A stretch of 43,275 nt of DNA, from positions 106,827 through 150,101 of the forward strand of contig BFEA01000247.1 of the NCBI GenBank assembly GCA_003427395.1. Reading direction: 5' to 3'. Below the pieces are notes generated by a model. It was not told the origin of the DNA. It saw nothing but the letters and a program-made list of their open reading frames with translations, and did not search any database. The position numbers were made by a program, and so were the translations under genes. Source of the DNA: Chara braunii. Taxonomy: Eukaryota > Streptophyta > Charophyceae > Charales > Characeae. Each line of letters opens with the position of its first letter. Within the stretch, counting starts at the first letter, position 1. Positions 34,100 through 43,275 of the stretch are shown piece after piece.

Positions 34100-34345
34100 C
34101 GACCCCCGATAATTTCGGGGGTCACGTTTCGACACTCAAGTGTCGACACACTCGTCAAGAGAGGTTAATCTCTCGATGCTAGACAACCGCCAAGGCGGTT
34201 GATAACCACACCCTCTTCTGCACCCTGCCAAGAGTGGGTGGTACACAGGTTCAAACCTCTGGTGGCAGTCAACTCTCGAGGCCTAGGAGACAAACTCCAT
34301 TATCAAGGGCCTGGGGAGAAATCAAGGGGTTTGACTTTGACGACT
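34100..34345. repeat. Palindrome cassette (right LTR)
   Basis: The counterpart of 15309-15548. CCCCCGA/TCGGGGG, CGACACT/AGTGTCG and AACCGCC/GGCGGTT are kept. The CACAGGTT arm now faces AACCTCTG, one mismatch. Confidence 0.75.
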
Positions 34346-35287
34346 GCCACGGACTACAACGTCCAACCATAATAACTCTAAAGAGTAAAAGATAAAGGGA
34401 GATCTTCCTTTTCCCTTCAAGACATAATTTGTTTAAACCTTGCACGCGGTCACAGCGGACCGTACGAATATTGAATATTTACGGGTAAACGGGAGCTTAT
34501 ACACATATGAGGGGTTGTGAATTGCGGGACTATCACTTCTCATAACCACTGTAGGGTTCCTCTTTTTGCCATTATAGCTATGTTGAGTAAGGATAGCCCA
34601 CATAGTCAAGCAGAAGTTTGTGTGGTATTAGACGATCACTCTAACATCAGTTGTGGGGTTTGTCCATCTACATTCACGCAATACTCTGACTATCACCAAG
34701 CTCAATTCAAAAAATCTTATAAGCATACCTGTGGTCAAACAAGGTTCAAACAACAACAACATCACACACACTAAGGGAGTCAGCTTTACTACTTTTCTAC
34801 GGCTCACACCCTGCCTTGTGCATATAAACCCCAACCAATTTCTACCATCCCTAAAATAACGGTACTTAGTCTTTTTAAAAATGGTCATTTAAAAAGAAGT
34901 CTGGGTGAAAAACCCTAATAAACGTAAAAACCCACAAGAGCCAAAGCCTTAGGTTGAGATGCAGAAACAGGGAAGTTGTGTCGTAAACCGACTTGTTATT
35001 AGTGATAACAAAAGAATGATTTTTTGTAGGATCAGGCCGAACGAGTTAAGCCTTCAATCGAATTCTCAGACCTGCATCACATTCCAGGCCAAAACGGATC
35101 AAACTATGTTTAAGGAAAACGTGCTCCATGTCTAGGCTGAGCTCTTCTATTAATCCCTTCCTCATCTTCTTCTTAATGGATCCCAGAAATTACTAACAAT
35201 TTTTGACAGCATCTCCCCTAGACAGGGTGGATTGCCAAATTTTGCCTCGCAGAAAATAATCTAACTCTCCAGATTCTACAAAATTTC

Positions 35288-35400
35288 GGCAGCGCTTCCT
35301 GTAGGAAAAGTGTCTTTTCAGAATTTTCAGGAGTCCAAAAATGACTAACTCTTTCAAATTTGTAAAAATTTTGGCAGCGTTTCCCGTAGGAACAGGAAAC
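35288..35400. repeat. Minisatellite, two starts in right LTR
   Basis: Starts at 35288 and 35373, one unit fewer than the left LTR. Confidence 0.8.
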
Positions 35401-35789
35401 TGCCAAAATTTACACAAAGCTGAAATTGCAAAGACAAACTCAACTATACTTGGGACTAACTTACTTGATAGTTAGAGCTAAATATAGTCTACGAGATTCC
35501 TCTCAGGAGATGGTATCGTGAGCTAGCATCAGTCCTTACTTCAAGTAGGGTCAGTCCTATCAAATCCCAAGCTTCCCAGCATCCATCTCGTTTACCTATA
35601 GCTCCAACACTCGGTGAGCATCTAAAGCGAAGCTATAAAAAAAAAAAAAAAACAGAGATAAACCTAAAAAACATACATAGGTGAGCACAACAATATCTCT
35701 CACCAACCCACATGTTCCTTTCCAGGTCATATACTTCGTTCAAAAAAACCTCGTTATTTCCTTTTTACCCTTCCTTACATAAGACATAG

Positions 35790-37030
35790 GATCAGTCAGC
35801 CCAACTTATGGATGTGACTGACCTCCCAGTTTATATGGCTAGGCCACATCAACTTATGGTGCCCTATCCTGGTAAAACAAGTATATGTAAGGCATATGAC
35901 AAAATCATACCAAGTTATTGTGTGACCAGTTTCTGCCTAAATGATTGACATAAGGCGTATGACTAGGCTGCACCAACTTATGGTGACGCTGGCTAGCCTG
36001 AACTTTCGGCATACACAAAGAACTGGACCACCTCAACTTATGAGGGGTCCAAGCTCTGCCTGAACAAACAACGAGAGACATATGACCAGAACACAACAAC
36101 TTATGTTATGCCCGACCAACCCATACAATGACATATAGCATAAAACTAGGCTACTCAACTTATGAGTAGTCTAGTCCCGCCAAAATAGCAACAAGCGTGT
36201 GTGACTGAACAACCCGTAACTTATGCGTTCGTCCAGCCTTCGCAACACAACTACATTTAATAAATAGAGTCACTCTCAAATTCTGTCTTCAGACGAGTGG
36301 TCAAGTCACCTCAATTCATGAGGATCCCCACCCAAAGGTCGATTGTGTTTAGAAAAGGAAATAACCAAACTTAATATACCTTTTTGTTTTGTGTTATCAA
36401 GGATATAGGACCAACTACCCAACTTATGGATGAGTTTGCCTGCCCAAAGTTACAACACAATTTTGTATTATTCATCTTCTTTCTCCTCTGCTTTGTCTGC
36501 TACCGGCTTATATGGCTGGATCTCCCTTCTTATGGCGTCCAGCCTGCCAATGATATACATAATATATAGTTGTATCAGATTGTATACTTGGATTCCACTT
36601 ATATTCGCGGCTCATGACTTGATCACACCGACTCATGGTGTGACTAATATGCCAAACAAGTAGACATAAGGCATATGACTGATCCACACCAACTTACAGT
36701 GTGGTCAGTTTCTGCCTAGACAATCCACACAAGGCGTATGACCAAGCCGCACCAACTTATGGTGAGGCTGACCAGCCTGAACATTCGGTATACACAAGGA
36801 ACTGAACCACCTCAACTTATAAGGAGTCCAGCCTTTGCCTGAACAACGACAAAAGGTATATTACTAGAACGCAACAACTTATGTTCTGCCCCGATTAACC
36901 CAAACAGTTACATATGGCGTGAACCCAGGCTACTCTACTTATGAGTAGCCTAGCCTAGCCTAGACAAGTAACGAGTGCGTGTGACTGAACAACCAGCAAC
37001 TTATGCGTTCGCTCAGCATCCGCGACACAA
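35790..37030. repeat. Constant-loop hairpin array (right LTR)
   Basis: Same array as 17120-18370. Two hairpins are better here: CTAG-G-CTACTCA / TGAGTAG-T-CTAG (36146-36174) around ACTTA, 11 Watson-Crick pairs and one G/T; and GGACC-A-CCTCA / TGAGGGGTCC (36025-36050), 10 pairs with one bulged A. AGGCTACTC/GAGTAGCCT (36927-36951) is a perfect 9-bp stem around TACTTAT. Confidence 0.85.
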
Positions 37031-39497
37031 CAACAAGTAAAGTCACAGATTTGTCTTGTCTGAATTCACACAGATAGTCTGACTTCATCATACATACTTG
37101 CCAATTTTACTCTTTCAACGCATGTCCTGAAATCAAACAAGTAAACAAACAACTAACTTTCTCAATCATACTTACAATCAGGTAATAGCAAAAGGATAAT
37201 GCAGTTTAAGGATAGGATCACATGCGTAAAACGACCGTTATACCTGAGTGTTCCCTGTCTCCAAAACCCCACCTGGGCTCCGGCAGAGCTTCCGCAATCG
37301 GTGGGTGGACCTCCCACAAGGTCTTGCTGCGGTCCTACGGGTTGCAATCCCGCCTGTCGCCTTCCTCTCGTAACCTCAGAGTAGACTTAGAGTAAGAAGG
37401 GCAAAAGGAGAGGTTTCAGACGCTCAAGATACATGAGAGGGACAACTCAACTCGCTTGAGAAGGTCTTGAAATCTTCATGCGCCTGAGGGCCTCGCAATG
37501 GCAGCCAATAGTGCGGCAGACTGGTCAACTTGCGATCAATATGCAGCACGGCCAAGACTCTAACGATCTCTAAGTCGCAATAGTAGCCCCTGTGTAGAGT
37601 CGACCCACTCCCTCAAGTCGCCGTTCCTCTGATTAAAACGCCACTCCTCAACGATGGTCAAAAGTGCAGTAAAGTCAACCGAACCATGACCAATATGCAA
37701 ATAGCAACCTCCTGACAGCCTTCCAAACCGCCCCATGTAAACCACTCACCAGGACACAAATTACGCAGCTAGAAGCAGGTTGTTCGAATAGAACACGCCC
37801 CCGTGTTCTATCTGAGACACAGTAATCGTTGTTGAGCTCCACTGGATGTTGTCCACACAGCGATTGAGAATGCTGCAATACGATAAAGTGCAATCAGAGC
37901 ACCGATCCGCCTGAGACACGCTCAATCATCAGGACTCGTCATTCTGCAACCCATGGGTGCTGCTGTAAATTCAAGTTTTCTACTACGACAGTCCGTAGCC
38001 GGTCGAAAACAAAAACCTTAGTGTAATAAAGCACATCTATCGTTCGTTGGGAAGGACTATAACTGCAACATTCCTCCTCAACCTCAGTCCAACCCATCTA
38101 CATGTTTGTAGTAGTAGCTCACAGTAGAAGCACCACAAGGCCTAGTAACAAGGGAAGGAAAGGCACAGTGAATCCTGACGTGCGTGCCCAACAAAACCAC
38201 AGCATCCCCAACAATCACGTGCAACATCTAGACATCGTACTGGCGCACAGCGTCCAAAGCCCTAGACCACCGTGCCGCACAGCAAGTGCAGCACAACATA
38301 CTCAGCAATAGCCACGACAGGTCACATCAGCGGTCCCTCCCCCAATCAGGGGTACAACAGCCTCTAAGCCAATCTACCAATGACAGTCAACGAGCACCTA
38401 GGCAATGCAGCAGCCCATGCGGAAAGCAACAGTAGCCTGCAGTAACAATCTACTGGGATGCTTTGACCGTGGCTGAGAACTGACAGGAAGCTTGCTAGGA
38501 CAATCAGCAGCAACTATAGTCAGAAAACTTCTCTGTGGCTCTAGGATGAAATGGCAAACAAGACCGGCTGCTGAGAGATCGACGAATACCAATTTTGGAA
38601 AAACGACCATCTTGCTGTTCAGATACCATTAGCCTTGTTGGTGGGAGAAAAGCAAACCCCACCACCTATAAAAATCAAGAAAGAGCTCTCTCTCTGTCTA
38701 TCCTTGCAAAGCCTGTACCCGATAGCTTTCTAGAGAGGCCATGCACCTTCTCGATCAGCAGATACGTCCGACTAAGTAAGTATCTTCAACCTTATGTTGT
38801 CTACCATTTTCTTGTGTCACTTAGTTGCCGTCAGCTTGGTCTCATTCTTCTTGACACCATTCACCACTTTTCAGACCTGCTACCAGCGGTGCTCGCACTC
38901 AAACCTCTTACAATAGACAGGTCAGCCTTATATGAGCCTCCATAAAGAAATATGGGGCATTGAGGCGGCATGAAGCCACATTCGATATTATTTTTATTAT
39001 TATTAATATTACTATTTACTCTCTCTATATTCTGCCTAGCCCTGATATGAGACAAAAACAACACTTGATAAGTTTTTCATTGTTACGGCGCCTGGTCGTA
39101 ATAGTGGTCAGGCTCAAGGACTTCAGCCGCAGCAACACAAGCACGAACACAATGGACCACGGCGAAACAAAAAAGGGTGGTCGCTCGGGAACGAAGAAAA
39201 CAACCACTACGAATAGATGGAGAGGTCGACCTGGGTGTTGATGTATACTCAGGAATCGTCAAACACAAGTAGTCTCAACATCCGCAACAAAGTCTTCAAA
39301 TCGCGAAGTGATAAGTCAAACAATAACTCATTTTTCACGAGACGAAGAGAATGAAGGGGGAATCGGACAGACGAGAAGGTGGAGAAAGATCACCAAGATT
39401 AAGCCCGTCAAACCCCTTTCCTTCTTCGGGCTTCTTCCCTCACCACCTCAACAACCAGAAGATGATAACAAGTATAGTAGTTCTGATCACCGACAAT

Positions 39498-40640
39498 AGT
39501 GCCACGTGGGACTCTTATCTCATGAAGACCATGAAGACACAGCAGATTCAGTGACGACGTCAATCTCAGGTGAGTACCCAATCTGCCCCATCCACAGATC
39601 CCGATCTTCCTCGTCCTCACTACCAGTCACCTCATGTAGACAGTGTGGACAAATGCCACATCATCAGTGTAGTCAAGCGGCAGTGGCACATCAACACACC
39701 ATGAAGACCAGAAGAAGCACCGCATCAGCAATCAGTCCGGGTTCCCCAAGGCCACTTCAGCATCTGCAGCAGACCCTGTAGCCTATGAATAGCACCAAAA
39801 GTGCCACATCAGCAATCAACAGGGTCTGGTGATGCAGCACTATAGGTGCCACGTCAGCAAGGGATCGCGATGCCACATCACTATCGCCACCCTGGCCGGC
39901 GTGCGGTATCCCTTGTCACGATCCCTACTACCACGTTATCAGCCTGGTAGGAATGTCTTCTCATCAGCGAATTTGTACTTCGTCAATAACCCCGGCAATG
40001 TATCCTTGCCAGTGAGGTATGTGCCACGTCAACACTCCCAGCGTATCTCTCGCCACGTCATCACCTACTCAACCTTCGTGTATAACACACTTACCTGCGC
40101 GCCACCTTTCGCATACACACTTGTAAATATCATCGTAATGAGAACTGCTCTGATACCAAATTACAATAAACTCAAATCGTGAATACAATAGTAGACAATG
40201 AAAGTCCAGAAATGTGTCGAACAACTGATGATTATCAATAATCGAAAACTCGTCCAGTCAGAATGAGATGGGGTAATCATACACAGACGAAGGAGAGAGG
40301 AGGGAGATTAGACAAAGGAGAGGAAGTACAAGGCCCTCTCCTGCTTCGGACTCCTTTCCTCAATCACCACCTCATAATCAATATTCTGAATGAGTATCTG
40401 GAGTAACCACAAGGTGCCACGCGGCATGTCTAAATCAGTCCCTCATCAGCGTTGGAGCAATATTGACATGAAGACAACCAGGTAAGTATCCACGAACTCT
40501 CCACAGTCCTGATCTCCTCCCAAGTGGCGATGAATAAGCACAACAATGTCGAACACGTGGCCCTGCCACGTCAGCAGATGTAACACGTGGCAACAGCCAC
40601 GTCAGCAATAATGCGTGGCATATGCCACGTCAGCATCCCA
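39498..40640. repeat. Cluster of TGCCACGTCAGCA-type motifs (right LTR)
   Basis: Counterpart of 20862-22000, densest at 40555-40640, where CACGTGGC and CCACGTCAGCA alternate several times within about 85 bases. Confidence 0.7.
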
Positions 40641-41187
40641 CGAAGACAGGTGCAAGCCAGCCACCATGCCGAACCTGCAGCGTGTCGCCGTAGAGACAAG
40701 GCCAACACAAAGCCGGCGCTCGACCAGCATAACAGCGTCGTGCCAATCGCGTCGTCAACACATGAAGTCGACATTAACCGCAAGACAGAATGAATGTCAA
40801 AGCCAGGGAAGTCAACTCTTATGTAGTGTTGACTCGGGGTCTGGACCGCGGATGCTGCGCCCATCAGCCGTGCAAATCTTGATGCGAACTAAGGCCCAGA
40901 TCGGTCTGAAACTGAATTCCCTCCAGCCTGAATGCTTGTCTGGGTACCTGCTCACAACAAGTGAGTGCATCCAACCAAGGGTCTGGGCGCGGTACCTTCG
41001 ACTCTACAGTTGACTTTGACCCTTGAATTTCCTGTGTGCAGCGCTTGGTCACACAGACGAACGTGACAGACTCAGGCCTGGGCGTGTCTTGGTCACACAG
41101 CCCAACACAGACCGACTAAGGTCTGCGTTGCCTGGGGCTGAGTTCTGGGCCCCATGCTACTTCTGAACAGGGTTACTGCACTCACAC

Positions 41188-41225
41188 GGGGCATTGTTCC
41201 AATTTTAGCGGATGTCCCGAAGAAC
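41188..41225 (-). ncRNA. U6 snRNA-derived fragment, internally deleted (right LTR)
   Basis: Same fragment as in the left LTR, but 19-20 bases are missing between GCCCC and the GGAACAAT block, taking out the ACAGA box and AAGATTAGC. The left LTR therefore shows the older state. Confidence 0.8.
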
Positions 41226-42413
41226 CTAGGCAGGGAAACGACCCTGAGACACCACCTTCGAACCGACTGGACAAATAAAAAAAAAGCAGCTCTTCATCCA
41301 CCAGCTCGTAGTGAAACTCAACTTAGGTTTGTATTTCGACAGCTCGAAGGTGTACCCATCGAGGTAGGCCAGATGGTTCCTACGCCTGCCCCGCCACTGG
41401 TACCAGATGCGTCAAAAAATAAATAAATAAGAACTATAAAAAATTAATAATAAAAATTAAAAAAATATGAGAAGCGACAACGGGAGGGGGAGGCCAGTCG
41501 GAACCCGACTCTTGGTCCCGCCCATTGGTCCCGTGATCGGATTCCCTGACAAAACTAAGGGGGATAGTCCCGCAAGACCCTCAACCCCTCAGTTTTCTTC
41601 ATAAGACGCTCCTCCGCTCCTCCATTGCCAGCTGCTAACCTCAATCCCCAGATCTTCGTAGTCTCAGTCCGAAGTCGTAACCTATAGGGCTAGGCCCCAA
41701 CTTGGATGTAGCAGGTACGGTTTTTTCCTATAAAGGGTATCCGTGCTGCCCCAAGGCCTGTCGGGCAGCATTAAAAGTTGTTTCTTTGGCACTTCGGCCA
41801 TGTTTATAGCTCCTAAATGCTGATCCTTGCCGTATGAGGGGTCGGTTTTACCTACCGCTGTCGTGCATGTGATGCAGTCGCGCCGTCACTCCAACTTTTC
41901 TCACTAGGTTATCTCCCCCGAAGTGCCGCACTTTTTGTCACCTAGTGTCAGAAAACCCCGATTTTCATAGTGCTGCCCGCGACTTCTTCCGCTGGCCAAT
42001 ATCATGGCCAGCCTAGGAATTCAGGCACTTTGCATCTCAATGAACTTAGTGCCGTAGCAAAATAGGTAAAGTGGATCTGATAACTAGATCCTAGCCCCGA
42101 TCATCAACTGCCGGTTTCGAATGCGAATATGAAGTGCGAAAGCTACTGTAGTTTCTTCACACTCCTTTCCTAGCTCATGCTACTAGGCGCAGGCGCCGTT
42201 CTCACCACCAGATGTCCGCCTAAACTCGTTTGTGCCCTCAAAGTGCACGCTCACACACTCTCTAATCAAATCAAAGGTGCGTGCCACTTCCAACCCCTGA
42301 GAGTTGGTTAGGGTCACAAAGAAACGAGACACCCTCTCGAATATCGTCGAAAACACACCTTCTGTGAGATGCAAAAATGTGCCCAAATACCCTTGTAAGG
42401 GTATTCAGGCCGA

Positions 42414-42419
42414 GAGCGG
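42414..42419. repeat. Target-site duplication of element B, right copy
   Basis: GAGCGG, identical to 14662-14667. The first base or two may belong to the LTR end. Confidence 0.85.
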
Positions 42420-42872
42420 CCGTTGCAAAGGGTTAGCATGGACACGACATATATTGTCGTGCCCCCTAGACCGAATAGCTGCAAATATTCAGTTCTTCTG
42501 GTATTCGTGGATCATTTCTCGAACGTGTCAGACGCCTTGCAAAACGTGTCAGACGCCGAAAATTTTGCAGTATGTCAACCGTCGGAATGCATCAACACAC
42601 CAAGGAAATCTTGACGGACAACGGGGCAGAATTTCGAGGAGAAGTCTCGAGGAGCCTAGTCGTATATGACGTCTCCATTCGCAATACGGCTTCCCATATA
42701 TCGCAATCAAACGGACAGGTAGAAAGTGCGAACCGGGTGATTAGACAACCTTACGGCGGTATATCGCAGCTAGGGACACGAGGCCTTGACTCGATATTGT
42801 AGACCACATCCGAGCTATCCACCGAAGGACACCCCACGAGTCCACCGGCCCGACTCCTTTCCACACAAGTGG
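42420..42872 (+). pseudogene. pol: Element A integrase, catalytic core after element B
   Basis: This continues the integrase cut at 14667. It begins PLQRVSMDTTYIVVPPRPNS with the first catalytic Asp (SMD), then YSVLLVFVDHFSN. A frameshift near 42570 leads to EILTDNGAEFRG (second Asp) and HISQSNGQVESANR (Glu), with 34 residues between Asp and Glu. A further shift and stop follow near 42800, and then HRRTPHESTGPTPFHTSGY, the conserved region before the C-terminal domain. The frame is cut at 42873, where fold-back copy 3 begins. Confidence 0.85.
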
Positions 42873-43275
42873 TTATCACATAGATGAATATTCACAGATG
42901 AACATTCTAAAAGTGGAAAAAATTAAGTGGTTTTTCGGGTTTGAATTCATGTTTGTACGTGCTAAATCATAGCTTGCAATTGTGAAAGCTAAAGGTGCAA
43001 GATGTTATTCATGGTGAATTCATTTTTTTTATTTTATTTTTCCGTAAACCATCCTGAAGGGATGAATGCCCTGAAGGTCTGAAAGCACCCCTCTCCCCAC
43101 CCTATGACTCCCACTGTTACGCGTTGAGGATCCTGAACGATCCTGAAGAGGTGAATGCCTTCGGTGGTCTAAAAGCAGGAAGTCGAATGGAGGTGCAAGG
43201 GCTTTCAAGGCCTTCACCCCTTCATGATAGTGAGAGCCAAAAGGGGGGTTGCTTTCAGGCCGTTCAGGGCATTCA
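42873..43275. mobile_element. Hairpin-rich fold-back element, copy 3, truncated by window end
   Basis: Starts at TTAT inside the integrase of A. Its first 40 bases resemble copies 1 and 2 (TGAATATTC, ATGAAC). Near its visible end it has inverted arms: ATGCCCTGAAGGTCTGAAAG from about 43066 faces CTTTCAGGCCGTTCAGGGCAT up to the window end, with one or two mismatches. The word CTGAA or its complement recurs as in the other copies. The right border is outside the window. Confidence 0.5.

Larger units (their letters stand above)
14668..42414 (-). mobile_element. Element B: giant Ty3/gypsy-type LTR retrotransposon, about 27.7 kb
   Basis: Two direct repeats of about 9 kb flank 9.66 kb of minus-strand retrotransposon coding DNA. 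The outer ends abut a short duplicated target, and the sequence outside is one integrase split in two. In element sense the order is 5' LTR (42414 to 33459), PBS, gag, protease, RT, RNase H, integrase, a second gag-like frame, and 3' LTR (23794 to 14668). The order RT-RNase H-integrase places it in Ty3/gypsy. The LTRs end in CA at the PBS side, but the other end begins CTCGG or TCTCGG in element sense, not TG. All coding parts except parts of integrase carry stops or shifts. LTRs of 9 kb are far above the few hundred bases to about 5 kb usual in plants. Confidence 0.92.
33459..42414 (-). repeat. Element B 5' LTR (right copy), about 9.0 kb
   Basis: Collinear with 14668-23794, beginning TGTCGAGCG and ending near CAGGCCGAG. 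It is about 170 bases shorter, partly because it has one minisatellite unit fewer and a 19-20 base gap in the U6-like fragment. As the 5' LTR it should hold the promoter. TATA-like sites on the minus strand, such as CTATAAAC near 41810, are possible but not convincing. Confidence 0.9.

Noticed and set aside
14668-42414. Two 9-kb copies as a plain segmental duplication
   Set aside because: The outer edges carry a duplicated target, a PBS lies at the inner edge, and the flanks rejoin into one integrase; a segmental duplication explains none of these.

Overview
The window looks like repeat-dominated nuclear DNA from a streptophyte (green plant or charophyte alga). The reasons are spliceosomal splice sites of the GTAAGT type, two Ty3/gypsy LTR retrotransposons, primer-binding sites matching the plant tRNA-Asp and tRNA-iMet classes, a U6 snRNA-derived fragment, and very low gene density. 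A charophyte such as Chara is my guess from general impression only.

Layout. 1-7700: mostly unassigned DNA with microsatellites, single N calls, and one convincing host-type gene on the minus strand (1065-3069, two visible exons with matched splice sites and phase, disordered product, continuing off the visible exons). 7700-14667: a decayed plus-strand Ty3/gypsy element, here called A: leader or LTR, tRNA-iMet-like PBS, gag, protease, RT, RNase H, a PHD-finger relic, and the first part of integrase. Its integrase is cut at 14667 and resumes at 42420, so A reads on to about 42880. Three related hairpin-rich fold-back elements flanked by TTAA or TTAT sit in or beside A (7786-8213, 9898-10755, 42873 to the window end).

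14668-42414: a giant minus-strand LTR retrotransposon, here called B, about 27.7 kb long, inserted in A's integrase. A 4-6 bp duplication of the target (GAGCGG on both sides) flanks it. Each LTR is about 9 kb (14668-23794 and 33459-42414); a tRNA-Asp-type PBS lies next to the right copy. Between the LTRs, on the minus strand, lie gag, protease, RT, RNase H, integrase with a GPY/F module, and then a second gag-like reading frame with coiled coil and an intact CCHC knuckle. Most frames carry stops and frameshifts, so neither element looks autonomous now.

The most unusual material is inside B's LTRs. There is an array of hairpins that keep one five-base loop (ACTTA) while their stems change on both sides together. 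There is a 56-nt fragment matching the 5' half of U6 snRNA on the element's sense strand. There is a cluster of TGCTGACGTGGCA-type motifs, and a cassette of consecutive perfect short palindromes. Each of these is present in both LTRs and so predates B's last transposition.
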